Shown: piece by piece, positions 42,506 to 51,897 of the stretch | Layout: each line of letters starts with the position of its first letter | Position numbering within the stretch: the stretch's first letter is position 1 | DNA from: UMGS363 sp964402055 | Lineage (GTDB): Bacteria; Bacillota; Clostridia; Oscillospirales; Ruminococcaceae | Assembly (NCBI GenBank): GCA_964402055.1 | Contig: CAYOAV010000004.1 | Span: forward strand, 4,602-68,601 | Direction of reading: 5' to 3' | Length of the DNA: 64,000 bases | Translations under genes and position numbers: made by a program | Notes under the pieces: generated by a model | What the model saw: the letters and a program-made list of their open reading frames with translations, nothing else | What the model was told of the DNA's origin: nothing | Database searches by the model: none

Positions 42506-44425
42506 TTAATACATATACAGGATTTTTATCTGCGGCATATTTTCTTCCAGCCATTTTAACTGTCCATCAGTTATATCAATATCATGATAATTATCAACTA
42601 ACAGATATTCAAGGCTTTTCATATCCTTTATAACCTTGAAAAAATCATCTGGTCTTTCAACAGCACCACATAAACGAAGCATCCTTACACCATCCATATC
42701 CTCAAGAAAATCATAGCTTTCAGCATATTCTATTGTCAGGCATTCAATTCCGTCCATTTCTGCCAATGCAGATGGATCCTCAATATAATTTACAAAAAGT
42801 GATTTTAAATTTTTTAATTCTGTTATACATTGGAGGTCTGCCCATTTTCCAACCAGTTGAAGCCCCACAATATTATCGATCACAGACAATTCCGAAAGAT
42901 TTATTTTATCATAAACAATAAAGCTTCCTGCATTTTTATAATACAGCTCGCCCTCAACGTCAACGTAATTAAGGTCTGTATTTTCTTCAGCGGTAGGATA
43001 TGCAGAATTCAATAAGGGACTTGCCCCGTCATTATAATACGCATTAAAGCCCCATTCTCCTGCGTATTCCTCGGCAATTGCATCAAAATCTATAATTTCA
43101 AGCAGCTCATATTCCTGCATAGCGTCAGATATAATATCACAAACCTCTGTATATTCCATATACCATTTTCCGTTCACAACTCCGCTTACAAGCTCTGATA
43201 TAACATCAAGATAGCCTATACTATCCACGGAAACACCTTTTTGCAAGGGAGAAAGACGGTAAATTTCCTTATAATTATCCATATCATTATGTCTTTCAAT
43301 AATATAAAAATCACAATTGTTTTTATTATCATAATAATGATAAATTTTATTGTCAAATAATCCTAGCTCATATTTCCACTTATTATAATTATTAAAACAC
43401 AGTAAATGACTTACTTCACTTGTTCTATAATATTCAAAGCATTCTGGAACTCCGTCATGATTCAAATCAATGAATATACGTCCCTCTGTACATTCGTCAA
43501 TTGGGCGAATAAGCCTCATCGACCTTTCATAAAGAGTTTCATTAATAAAAAAAGCATTACAATCAAAGAGCGGCTCTATCGGATCATATGCAATGACATT
43601 GCAATTATCATCAACAAAATAATTTCCTACTGTCTTTATGCTCTTCGGCAGCTGTATTTCGGAAAGCTTAGTACGCTGAAAAGCGTTTTCACCTATACTT
43701 TCAAGTCCTTCATTAAGTGTGATATAGTCAAGCGACGTACTATAAAATGCACCCTTACCGATCAAAGTAACACTTGACGGAATAACCACAGAGTTGATAC
43801 ACTCACAGCCCTGAAAAGCCCCCTCCCCTATTGTTTTCAGAGTTGACGGCAGACCAACTGAACGAATAGTCGTGTGAGAAAATGAATAATCACCGAGCGT
43901 TTCTACTCCCTCAGGCACATTATAATCTTCATTGTAGCCAAAAGCATAAATAATAGTTTTCTTATCGGCGGTGAAAACCACACCGTCTTCAACAATAAAA
44001 TTGCCGCCGTCAGCTATCTCAATATCTTCCAGATAATAAAAACTCATAAGCTGCTCTGCGTTAAGCTCTTCTATTGTGGACGGAATAAATATCTTCTCAA
44101 TATTATTTGTAGCTATGATTTCAGGCAGACCTGTTATTCCTTCAGAAAAAACGACCTCTTTTACACATCTGCTGTCAAATAAGCCTGCGTCATAGTCCGT
44201 TACAGGCTTTCCATTAATTTCAAATGGTATTGATACAACGTCACTGCTCCCTATATATTTTTTAAGATAAATATGATCTGAAAGCTCCTCATATTTGAAC
44301 TGTATTTCCACCGCCGCTTCTGTTTCTTCAACTGTCGTTTCTGTAACCTCAACATTGGTTTCATTTGAACATGAACAAAAAAATATTAATAAAGCAAATA
44401 TTGATATAATAATGCTTGCTTTCAT
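42506..44425 (-). CDS. BspA-like leucine-rich repeat lipoprotein with calcium-loop-like motif
   Basis: The 639-residue product starts with a hydrophobic signal ending FFCSCSN (Cys19 as probable lipid site) and a Thr/Glu-rich linker. Residues about 85-285 are LRR_5 (BspA/TpLRR) repeats such as LPSTLKTIGEGAFQGCECINSVVIPSSVTLIGKGAF, read in separate pieces. Around residue 318 is an EF-hand-like loop, DLNHDGVPE. The last 130 residues are a second, shorter LRR-like region. Function is probably surface binding. The ribosome site is weak (GGGG). It lies between a second LRR protein and moxR. Confidence 0.85.
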   Translation of the reverse strand: MKASIIISIFALLIFFCSCSNETNVEVTETTVEETEAAVEIQFKYEELSDHIYLKKYIGSSDVVSIPFEINGKPVTDYDAGLFDSRCVKEVVFSEGITGLPEIIATNNIEKIFIPSTIEELNAEQLMSFYYLEDIEIADGGNFIVEDGVVFTADKKTIIYAFGYNEDYNVPEGVETLGDYSFSHTTIRSVGLPSTLKTIGEGAFQGCECINSVVIPSSVTLIGKGAFYSTSLDYITLNEGLESIGENAFQRTKLSEIQLPKSIKTVGNYFVDDNCNVIAYDPIEPLFDCNAFFINETLYERSMRLIRPIDECTEGRIFIDLNHDGVPECFEYYRTSEVSHLLCFNNYNKWKYELGLFDNKIYHYYDNKNNCDFYIIERHNDMDNYKEIYRLSPLQKGVSVDSIGYLDVISELVSGVVNGKWYMEYTEVCDIISDAMQEYELLEIIDFDAIAEEYAGEWGFNAYYNDGASPLLNSAYPTAEENTDLNYVDVEGELYYKNAGSFIVYDKINLSELSVIDNIVGLQLVGKWADLQCITELKNLKSLFVNYIEDPSALAEMDGIECLTIEYAESYDFLEDMDGVRMLRLCGAVERPDDFFKVIKDMKSLEYLLVDNYHDIDITDGQLKWLEENMPQIKILYMY

Positions 44426-44461
44426 ATTTTCTGCCCCATTTATTTCAGCAATGACAAAGCT

Positions 44462-45622
44462 TTACTTTTTCGATTTCATAACAAGTATCGTTGCAAGCAC
44501 TCCGATAACAGCCGCCATTACAGCGATAACAATAACGAAAACTACATTTACACCGCCGCTTTGTGAAACAGTCTGGGCGGTAGCTTCTGTCTGTGCTTCT
44601 GTTTGTTCAGCCTCGGTTACTTCCGTTTCCTCTGGTGCTTCTGTTTCGTCAATTGTTTCTGTATTTTCTGTTTCAGCTGTTGTAACTATTTCTTCCTCTA
44701 ACGGAGCTTCAACGGGATATTCTCCGTCAAGGTCGCCTACAACCTTAAGGTTATTATACTCCCAATCGGAATAGCTCTCATCATCATAAACATGAACGCT
44801 TGCACCGACATTCATAAATGCACTTGATGAATTGACTGACGGAGCATTTTCGGCATAGACGTAGACATCTTTAAGGCTATTGCAATCGGCAAAAGCACCG
44901 TCGCCTATACTTGTTACGGCAGGTCCTATAATAATTTCGGAAAATCCGCATTTACTGAAAGCGTTCGCAGGGATCTCGGTAATTTCGGGAGAAACTGTAA
45001 AGCTTGTAAATGCCTTACAATCACGGAACGCACTCTCGCCCATTTCTGTGATATTTATGCTATTAGGCATTTCTGCAAGCGATTCGCAGGCTTCAAATGC
45101 AGATTTTCCGACTTTTTTGACCGTATTCGGCATAGAAATTTTTTCCAAGGTTCTGTTTCCGCTGAAAGCATTATCGCCTATTTCCTTTGTATTTGAGGGC
45201 AGGCTGATATATTTCAGGCGATTTCTTGACATCAGGGCATTTTCGGGAACAATTCCGTTTTCAGTTTCAGCCTTGGCAAGCTCGACATATTCAAGGTTTG
45301 GAATTGTTGTAAGAGCATTCCAGTCATTGGCGGAAAGTGTGCCGTTCATAACGCATATTTTGGTGATATAGTTATAATCAGTTCCGTCTGCGGCTTCTGA
45401 AATAGCTTCGGAGAGCTTACCTGTTTCAAATTCACTAACGGTAACTGCGGAGCTGTCCTCTTCGGCATAGGAACGTATTGATGACTGTACAGGCAATATA
45501 AGTATACCGACTGCAAGAGCCGCCGCAAGAACTATCATAAGTATTCTGAACGGCAGACTTTTCTGTGGTGCGGAATAATTTTTCTGCTGTGGATGTTTTT
45601 GATTCTTTTTTTGCTTTGACAT
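44462..45622 (-). CDS. Membrane-anchored BspA-like leucine-rich repeat protein
   Basis: A 386-residue protein with a lysine/glutamine-rich start, an N-terminal helix (about residues 24-46), then LRR_5 repeats (about 85-260) with typical YISLPSNTKEIGDNAFSGN and EMGESAFRDCKAF units. A Thr/Glu-rich stalk follows (about 290-345), then a C-terminal helix VNVVFVIVIAVMAAVIGVLA with a KSKK end. The layout suggests an extracellular repeat domain tethered to the membrane at both ends. AAAGGA precedes the ATG. It is 36 nt upstream of the LRR lipoprotein. Confidence 0.85.
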   Translation of the reverse strand: MSKQKKNQKHPQQKNYSAPQKSLPFRILMIVLAAALAVGILILPVQSSIRSYAEEDSSAVTVSEFETGKLSEAISEAADGTDYNYITKICVMNGTLSANDWNALTTIPNLEYVELAKAETENGIVPENALMSRNRLKYISLPSNTKEIGDNAFSGNRTLEKISMPNTVKKVGKSAFEACESLAEMPNSINITEMGESAFRDCKAFTSFTVSPEITEIPANAFSKCGFSEIIIGPAVTSIGDGAFADCNSLKDVYVYAENAPSVNSSSAFMNVGASVHVYDDESYSDWEYNNLKVVGDLDGEYPVEAPLEEEIVTTAETENTETIDETEAPEETEVTEAEQTEAQTEATAQTVSQSGGVNVVFVIVIAVMAAVIGVLATILVMKSKK

Positions 45623-45640
45623 AGCTTTAGCTGTCCTTTC

Positions 45641-46447
45641 TTATGTAGGATTTTTAACGGAAAAATGCCCTGCGATCTGAATTTTATCGGGCGTAAAAAG
45701 GAAAACATCGGTCGTCAGCGGAGAAGCTGATTTTTTATACTCACGGACTATCTCCTTACCGAGCTTTTCCAGAATATTATTGGTAATGTTTTCAAGAATG
45801 ATAAGGCTTTCGCAGGAAGGTGCGACAACGAGGAACTTCGCCCCCATATATTCATAGACCACACGGCGGAAATCGTTGCATAACATAAATGAAACTCCCA
45901 GATGTCTGCACGGAAGATCAAATTCCATAGCGGTAACACCCTCGGAAAGGTCGGTTTTCTTGACCTTGGTTTTTGCAAGCAGCCTGCACATATTCCTATC
46001 AGCGACGGAAAACAGCACCTCACGGGGCATACCCCAGCGTTTCGCTATTTTTTCATCGAATTTATGCAAAGTCACATCGTCGGAAGTATAAACGATGGTT
46101 TTATACAATCCTCCGACAAATTCGGCTGTTATCATATCGGGTTCAATATCCTTTTCCCTTATCACAGCAAGCCGCAAAAACTCTTGTCCATTGTTAAAGG
46201 TCGCCATACGTTTTTCCATATCGCATTCACGCTCGATTTTTGCAATTATTTCGTATAATCTTTCGGGAGCTGCCTCGTATTCACGGCGTTCCCTGCTTAT
46301 ATCGACTGTAAATCCGTCTGCAATAACATAAATATCGCCGATTTTCTCGGTTATCACAAAATTATGCCGTTTCATAGCATTTTTAAATTCCAAACCGAAT
46401 TTATCCTTTTTCAACATATCATTCAGCCTGTCCATCAAGCCGTTCAA
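45641..46447 (-). CDS. Uncharacterised soluble protein, possibly DUF5688/DUF1444-like
   Basis: The roughly 268-residue protein has no signal or membrane segment. It has an alternating alpha/beta pattern and a conserved-looking stretch MEFDLPCRHLGVSFMLCN, followed by AKFLVVAPSCESLIILEN. The general style, in which a predicted start region is followed by a two-halved alpha/beta body, resembles DUF5688 or DUF1444 (YtpQ) proteins, but I cannot assign it. A TTG at 46447 lies 8 nt after AAGGAGG and is preferred to a GTG (46456) overlapping that site. Confidence 0.65.
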   Translation of the reverse strand: MNGLMDRLNDMLKKDKFGLEFKNAMKRHNFVITEKIGDIYVIADGFTVDISRERREYEAAPERLYEIIAKIERECDMEKRMATFNNGQEFLRLAVIREKDIEPDMITAEFVGGLYKTIVYTSDDVTLHKFDEKIAKRWGMPREVLFSVADRNMCRLLAKTKVKKTDLSEGVTAMEFDLPCRHLGVSFMLCNDFRRVVYEYMGAKFLVVAPSCESLIILENITNNILEKLGKEIVREYKKSASPLTTDVFLFTPDKIQIAGHFSVKNPT

Positions 46448-46526
46448 CCGCAGCACCTCCTTGCATACACATTCATTATATCACAAAAAATCCCACTTGT
46501 ACAGATTTAAAAGAAAATATTTTAAC

Positions 46527-46560
46527 AAAAAAGCAACCCCGAAAACAGGATTGCTTTTTT
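46527..46560 (-). terminator. Terminator of the 95-residue protein gene
   Basis: On the minus strand AAAAAAGCAA and TTGCTTTTTT form a 10-bp stem with a 14-nt loop and end in a T run, 9 nt after the stop at 46570. Confidence 0.88.
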
Positions 46561-46569
46561 AAAGGCATC

Positions 46570-46857
46570 TCATCCCTCAACTGATCTTGAAAGCCATACA
46601 TAAGCGATATCAAGAGCCTCGTAAAGACTGTTTTTCTCGCTTGTTTTGACTATAGCCTCCACTGGAGAAAGCTTTTCATCGGTTGCCATTTTATAAACCT
46701 TGATTTTCTTAGCAACATCAAGGTTGCCGATTCTCTCCGTGTCCTTAATATCCATCATAACAACGTAATCATCATACATATTTCCGTAATAAATTGTGTT
46801 GTCTTTTCTCACAAGAGGGAGTCCTTTATAGGACAAGTAATCTTTTTTTTCAGCCAT
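46570..46857 (-). CDS. Conserved small protein, unknown function
   Basis: A 95-residue soluble protein starting MAEKKDYLSYKGLPLVRK after AAAGGAGG. It contains TIYYGNMYDDYVVMMDI, a lysine-rich middle and KTSEKNSLYEALDIAYVWL near the end. The composition and strong ribosome site indicate a real gene. It resembles short hypothetical proteins of Ruminococcus-type genomes as I recall them, with no known function. It is monocistronic, with its own terminator. Confidence 0.75.
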   Translation of the reverse strand: MAEKKDYLSYKGLPLVRKDNTIYYGNMYDDYVVMMDIKDTERIGNLDVAKKIKVYKMATDEKLSPVEAIVKTSEKNSLYEALDIAYVWLSRSVEG

Positions 46858-46978
46858 TGTAAATCCTCCTTTGTGCAACTGAAACGTCATTTATAATTCG
46901 TACCAATACATTATATCATATAATATTAATAAAATCAATAGTTAATGTTAAATTTTCTTTGGAAATATCACTGAAAAG

Positions 46979-47008
46979 ATTACGCTGACAGCTATCTGCC
47001 AGCGTAAT
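46979..47008 (-). terminator. Terminator of the Gld-like ABC operon
   Basis: ATTACGCTG and CAGCGTAAT form a 9-bp stem continued by CAG/CTG around a 4-nt loop. It lies 3 nt after the DUF4340 stop and is followed on the minus strand by CTTTTC. The T run is short. Confidence 0.7.
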
Positions 47009-47011
47009 TGA

Positions 47012-48460
47012 TCAATATGTGCTGATAATATCCTCACCGTTAAGGTACTTGCCGACATTTTCAACAAGTCTGTCTACATATGCCGTTGCACAGGTGAAGC
47101 TTGTTTTTCCGTTAAGAACAATTGCCGAACGGCGGTTTTCAAGTGTATAGAATTCAACCGTATCGTTTCCGTCCTCTGCGGTTATTTCAATTTTCAGCGT
47201 TGGTTCACTGCTCACGTCCTCAAAATACAGTTCCTCGGACGGTGCTTTAAGCATAAACTGATAAAGCGTTTTAAACCTATCCGAATCAACTTCTTCTCCG
47301 TCTATGGAAACTCCGAAATCGTCTGCACCTGTTCCCGTGAGGTCGAAGCTTACATTTGTATCATCAGATGTCACAGTGATATTGCTGATATTGTAGATAT
47401 AATGACTTGTGATAATGGTTGTTGTCAGGTCAAGCGGCATTTTTGTAAGCCATGGAAGTGACGCTTCATCGAATATATAAATCATATTGATGTCGCAAGC
47501 CATACCATAATAGCCGCCATTCTCCGCCTTATTACCGATTTTAAGACTAAACTCTCCGCTTGCTGTATCTGCTGTAACAACAAGCTGCGGATCGTCAAGA
47601 CCATATTCTGCAAGGTCGCTTTCCTCGGGACGGATAACAGCAAAATCTGAAGCTGTCAGCCCGAACATTCCGCTCATATACTCGGAGCATCTATCAGGAT
47701 TAAGGTCAAGTACAACAGGCTCGCTCATTCGGTAGTTTGACGAATTGGCGATAATTATATCCTGATCCTCAAGTCTTGTATCGTAATTTATCACGATATC
47801 ATAGTCAAGATCTTTTCTGCTTACAGTAAGCTTATTGACAAGAGAATAATCAGTTGTATCCTCCTCGTCCTCGGCTGTCATCTGCGTGAAAACTATCTTA
47901 TTAACGCTGTTCCTCGGGTCAGCTGAAGCGAAGGTAACATCGCTTGTTTTAACAGTATATACAGTATTTTCATCATTTATGCTCATATAGCTGTAAATTG
48001 ATGAACCAGGGACCTTATCGCCGATTTTTACAGTTATTTCCGTTTTATCGGTATCGTCAAACTTGACTGTATATTCCGAGGTTGGTTCGGCAAGGCCGTA
48101 AATTGAGATATCCTCCGCATTTTCCATAATGGTTTTCTGTGCGGTAAGTGTAGCCGCACCGTTCAGTGCGGTATTTACAAATGTATCGCTAAGCGGAGCA
48201 AGGATATAGTCAACGATAGTCCACATATAAACTCCGTCCTTGCCCACACGGTCAACGTCATATGTGCCGAACTCATTTGTAATAGTTATCTTTTCGATAT
48301 CCTCGGGGTTTTTATCAAAAATAAGGCTGGATTCGACAACCGTTTCCTCCTCGACCTCTGCCTCCTCCTCAGGTGCGGTCAGCACAAGAGCCGCCGTCAC
48401 ACCTCCGAGGATAATCAAAGCCACTGCCGCAATAATTATAAATTTGAGTCTCGCTTTCAT
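47012..48460 (-). CDS. DUF4340 domain protein
   Basis: The 482-residue protein has one N-terminal membrane helix (about 6-28), an acidic linker and repeated DUF4340 modules: FGTYDVDRVG, WTIVDYILAPLSDTFVNTAL and ISIYGLAEPTSEYTVKF, with a second copy around residues 270-330 (LAEYGLDDPQLVVTA). DUF4340 proteins occur downstream of GldG-like ABC components and probably act outside the membrane with them. Its ATG overlaps the preceding stop (TAATG), indicating coupling. Confidence 0.88.
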   Translation of the reverse strand: MKARLKFIIIAAVALIILGGVTAALVLTAPEEEAEVEEETVVESSLIFDKNPEDIEKITITNEFGTYDVDRVGKDGVYMWTIVDYILAPLSDTFVNTALNGAATLTAQKTIMENAEDISIYGLAEPTSEYTVKFDDTDKTEITVKIGDKVPGSSIYSYMSINDENTVYTVKTSDVTFASADPRNSVNKIVFTQMTAEDEEDTTDYSLVNKLTVSRKDLDYDIVINYDTRLEDQDIIIANSSNYRMSEPVVLDLNPDRCSEYMSGMFGLTASDFAVIRPEESDLAEYGLDDPQLVVTADTASGEFSLKIGNKAENGGYYGMACDINMIYIFDEASLPWLTKMPLDLTTTIITSHYIYNISNITVTSDDTNVSFDLTGTGADDFGVSIDGEEVDSDRFKTLYQFMLKAPSEELYFEDVSSEPTLKIEITAEDGNDTVEFYTLENRRSAIVLNGKTSFTCATAYVDRLVENVGKYLNGEDIISTY

Positions 48461-49956
48461 TACTTATGTCTCCTTTTGAGCCATATAACAATACCTGTGA
48501 TAAGGATTGCCGCAGGGAGAATAACAACGAACACCCAGAATGCGGTATTAGCCTTTTCGACAGTCGTATCAAATGTTGCAGCTGTAAGATCCTTAGCAAC
48601 GATAGTAATTCCGCTGTCCTTGCCTGTCAGAGCATTGACGATAGAAACGAAATAATCTCCGTTATTGTAATAGGATGTTCCTGTAATAGAGGATTCAAGC
48701 ATTGCAGATGAACCATAAACGAGAAGATTCGAAGCAATGCGGTTATTATCACTGTCAAAGGATGTTTTTGTTCCAAGAGCGATAGTATTATATGTGCCGT
48801 TCACAATTTCAGGCTCAACACCGCTCTGTGCAAGCTCCTGCATTTCATCTGTAAGAACGAAAGCAGTATCGGCAGTTGTAAGGAGAGCTGTTGTTGAAAC
48901 GCTTCCTCTGTTCTCAAAGAGCAGATTTACAGGTCTTGCAAAATATGAAATAACGGGAAGATCAGGCTGTGCGACATTTGCGGAATAATCATTTTCCTCG
49001 ATAAAGTTACGGATAGCGTAATAGGTGGTATTTGTAGCAAGATTTGCGGTATCGTTATCACCTACAACGCCGCTGCCGACCTCAATTCCCCATTCTGCAA
49101 GGAAAGCGTCAATATTTGCGGTTGATTTCTGCGAATAGCTTGCAAGGTAAATAAGATTTCTCTGATAATTGCCGCCATTTTCAAGATAGTTATAAAGCTT
49201 ATCGATAACAGCCTCGGAAAGGTCGTTTATAGGAGCATTTATGACCATAAGGTCAGCGTCATATGGGAAATCCTCGCCGTTCGGGTCAAAGCTTGTAACA
49301 TCAAAGCCATCATCTTCGAGAAGTGAGATAATAGAATCATTTGATACATCGGTATCGCCTGTTTCCATAATAGCCGCTGTCTTGGGCGAAGGGTCTGTAA
49401 CGTACATAATTGCCGAGGTGAGAACCTGCTCTGCCTTTGATGAAACGATATTATAGGAGAAGGTCTGATAATTAAGCTCCGTATTGAAAAGGTCGGTAAC
49501 AGTGATAACCTTTATTCTGCTGCCAGAGCTTACAACGATGTTATTTCCGCTGATAGTACCCTTATAAATTTCGGAATACTTGTTAGCATAGGTCGGGTCT
49601 GCCTGCATATCGACAAACTTAACGTCAATCATATCGCTGTTGAGGGCATATTTTTTAAGCACCTCATAAGCCTGCTTATAATAAACATTTCCTGCGTCAC
49701 GGAATGTATCCTCATCGGACATTGTAACTATCTCAACGGGTTCATTTATACTGTTGATATAATCAATGGATTCCTGTGAAATTTCAAATGCACCTGCGGA
49801 GGTAAGGTCTATAGTAAGGTCGGTTCTTTCACCGACAAGGCTTATTATAACGTTCAGCAGAACAACAGCTGCGATAACTATGACCGTGATAGCTGTTGCG
49901 GCAGAGCCGTATTTAAGCTTTTTAGTATTGATTTTCTTTTTTGCATTTTCGCTCAT
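48460..49956 (-). CDS. GldG-like ABC transporter auxiliary protein
   Basis: A 498-residue protein of the ABC_transp_aux (GldG/IFT52-like) type. It has an N-terminal helix (about 20-42), a long outer domain beginning DLTIDLTSAGAFEISQESIDYI (in pieces), and a C-terminal helix ending LILIWLKRRHK-like (IVIWLKRRHK). In Bacteroidetes GldG works with GldA and GldF; in Firmicutes the role is unknown. It lies between the permease and the DUF4340 gene. Confidence 0.87.
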   Translation of the reverse strand: MSENAKKKINTKKLKYGSAATAITVIVIAAVVLLNVIISLVGERTDLTIDLTSAGAFEISQESIDYINSINEPVEIVTMSDEDTFRDAGNVYYKQAYEVLKKYALNSDMIDVKFVDMQADPTYANKYSEIYKGTISGNNIVVSSGSRIKVITVTDLFNTELNYQTFSYNIVSSKAEQVLTSAIMYVTDPSPKTAAIMETGDTDVSNDSIISLLEDDGFDVTSFDPNGEDFPYDADLMVINAPINDLSEAVIDKLYNYLENGGNYQRNLIYLASYSQKSTANIDAFLAEWGIEVGSGVVGDNDTANLATNTTYYAIRNFIEENDYSANVAQPDLPVISYFARPVNLLFENRGSVSTTALLTTADTAFVLTDEMQELAQSGVEPEIVNGTYNTIALGTKTSFDSDNNRIASNLLVYGSSAMLESSITGTSYYNNGDYFVSIVNALTGKDSGITIVAKDLTAATFDTTVEKANTAFWVFVVILPAAILITGIVIWLKRRHK

Positions 49957-49976
49957 TTTAAAAATCCTCCCTTCTT

Positions 49977-50687
49977 TTAATCAGCCCAACGGCGTTTTTC
50001 AAGCACACGGACTGTAAGGAAGTTGAACACGAAAATTGTGCTGATAAAGAAAACGATACTTCCGATATTGAAAATGCCCGATGCAAATTCTGTATATCTT
50101 GTATAGAATGCAAGCGACTTCATAATGCCGCTGATGAACTCGTTGGAAACATTTCCTGCAAGAAGGTCGAGCATATAGAAGAACATTATTATAACAAAGC
50201 TTATGATAGCGGAAACTATCTGGCTTTCGGTCAGTGACGATACGAAAATTCCTATTGAAATAAATGACGCACCGAGCAGGATAAGAGCAATTATCGTTCC
50301 GAATATAGTCGCCCATTCAAGAGTTCCTGCAAGGGTATGAAGAACGATAATATACGGGATATAAATTGAGATAGCACAAAGAAAAACGCAGAGTGCTGCG
50401 AAGAATTTTCCTGCAACTATACCTGCAAGGCTTATCGGAGCTGTAAGCAGGCACTGATCTGTACGCTGTTTCTTTTCCTCGGAAAAAAGACGCATTGTCA
50501 TAAGAGGAATAAGTATCATCATAAGCGTAAAAATGCTTGTAAAAACATAGGACATATCGGTTGAACCGTATCCCATATTGATATTTACGAAATAATTTCC
50601 CGTATAGAGGAAAAATGCGGTAATAAATATATAAGCTATCGGAGAGGTGAAATAGGTTTTCATCTCACGCTTGAAAACTGCACCCAT
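49977..50687 (-). CDS. ABC-2 type permease (GldF-like)
   Basis: A 236-residue membrane protein with six helices. It begins MGAVFKREMKTYFTSPIAYIF, as is typical of ABC-2 permeases linked to GldG, and has a short cytoplasmic loop RLFSEEKKQRTDQCLLTAPIS between helices 2 and 3. It starts within the stop of the ATPase gene (TAATG) and is 20 nt ahead of the GldG-like gene. Confidence 0.9.
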   Translation of the reverse strand: MGAVFKREMKTYFTSPIAYIFITAFFLYTGNYFVNINMGYGSTDMSYVFTSIFTLMMILIPLMTMRLFSEEKKQRTDQCLLTAPISLAGIVAGKFFAALCVFLCAISIYIPYIIVLHTLAGTLEWATIFGTIIALILLGASFISIGIFVSSLTESQIVSAIISFVIIMFFYMLDLLAGNVSNEFISGIMKSLAFYTRYTEFASGIFNIGSIVFFISTIFVFNFLTVRVLEKRRWAD

Positions 50688-51751
50688 TATTCTTCCTCCT
50701 CCTTTTTATCTTCATTTTCAGCTTCTGCTTCTTCAACGGCTGGATTTTCTGCCGCCTCATCAGCTGTTTCTGCGGTCTGTTCAGCATTTTCATCAGACTT
50801 TTTAACGCTGATATTCACATCTCCGCCCATTGTTATCTTAAGGAAAATATCTTCAAGCGACATTTCGTCCGACTTCATACCGAGGATTACCCAGTTTCTT
50901 GCAACGATACGCTTAAAAAGCTCACGTCTTATATCGCAGTCCTCTTTTACCTCTATTTCATAATCGTAAACACCTGGTTCACGCTCCATATCGGCTGTAA
51001 CTGTAATAACTCCTGGAATAGCCTTTATCACCTTGAGGATCTCGTCACGGCTGCCGTCTATACGCATAATAAGTCTGCTGTCCGTCTTGATATTTTTTGT
51101 AAGATTTTCGGTAGTATCATCAGCGGCAAGCTTACCCTTATTGATAATAATAACACGGTCGCATACAGCCTGAATTTCTGAAAGAATATGCGATGAAAGA
51201 ATTACCGTATGCTTCTTTCCGAGCTTCTTTATCAGGGTTCTTATCTCGATTATCTGCTTAGGGTCAAGTCCGACTGTCGGTTCATCGAGAATAAGTATCG
51301 GCGGATTGCCTATAAGAGCCGATGCAAGGCCAACTCTCTGCTTATATCCCTTTGAAAGGTTGCGAATAACACGGTCGTAAACGTCTGTTATCTTAACAAG
51401 ACTGCAAACATCTTCAAGGTGAGCCTTTCTTGGTAGCTTGCATTTTTTCAGCTCATAAATAAAGCCGAGGTATTCCTTTACCGTCATATCAAGATAGAGC
51501 GGCGGTATTTCGGGAAGATAGCCTATTTCCTTTTTCGCCTTCATAGGTTCATCAAGGATATTTATTCCGTTGATAAGAGCCTCGCCCGAGGTTGAGGAAA
51601 TATATCCTGTGAGCATATTCATTGTCGTGGATTTTCCTGCTCCGTTAGGTCCGAGGAAGCCGAGTATCTCTCCGTCATTGACGGTAAATGAGATATTATC
51701 GACAGCCTTTTTTGAGCCGTACTGCTTCGTAAGGTTTCTGACTTCGATCAT
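50687..51751 (-). CDS. ABC transporter ATP-binding protein (GldA-like)
   Basis: A 354-residue ATPase with Walker A GPNGAGKSTTMNML, Q-loop GYLPEIPPLYLDMTV, signature LSKGYKQRVGLA, Walker B ILILDEPTVGLDP and the switch histidine in ILSSHILSEI. Beyond the core (about 1-230) is the C-terminal accessory domain of exporters of this class, then an unusually long acidic Ala/Glu tail of about 45 residues ending DKKEEEE. First gene of the operon; GGAATGG-type site upstream. Confidence 0.93.
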   Translation of the reverse strand: MIEVRNLTKQYGSKKAVDNISFTVNDGEILGFLGPNGAGKSTTMNMLTGYISSTSGEALINGINILDEPMKAKKEIGYLPEIPPLYLDMTVKEYLGFIYELKKCKLPRKAHLEDVCSLVKITDVYDRVIRNLSKGYKQRVGLASALIGNPPILILDEPTVGLDPKQIIEIRTLIKKLGKKHTVILSSHILSEIQAVCDRVIIINKGKLAADDTTENLTKNIKTDSRLIMRIDGSRDEILKVIKAIPGVITVTADMEREPGVYDYEIEVKEDCDIRRELFKRIVARNWVILGMKSDEMSLEDIFLKITMGGDVNISVKKSDENAEQTAETADEAAENPAVEEAEAENEDKKEEEE

Positions 51752-51781
51752 TTTATCAGCACCATTCCTTTTACTTTTTTA

Positions 51782-51813
51782 AGGCAGCTCCGAATGTCTT
51801 TCCGAAGCTGCCT
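51782..51813. repeat. Inverted repeat between gltX and the ABC operon
   Basis: AGGCAGCT/AGCTGCCT with inner CGAA/TTCG pairing forms a stable hairpin in the 146-nt gap between the gltX stop and the GldA-like start. The minus-strand side is followed by TAAAAAAG, not a T run, so it may be a weak terminator for gltX or a leader structure of the ABC operon. Confidence 0.5.
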
Positions 51814-51897
51814 ATGCTATTTTAATGAATAACTGTGTTAAAACTGTGATAAGAAAAGCATAATTTTCCGATAACTCAACATTTTCTCAACATCAAC

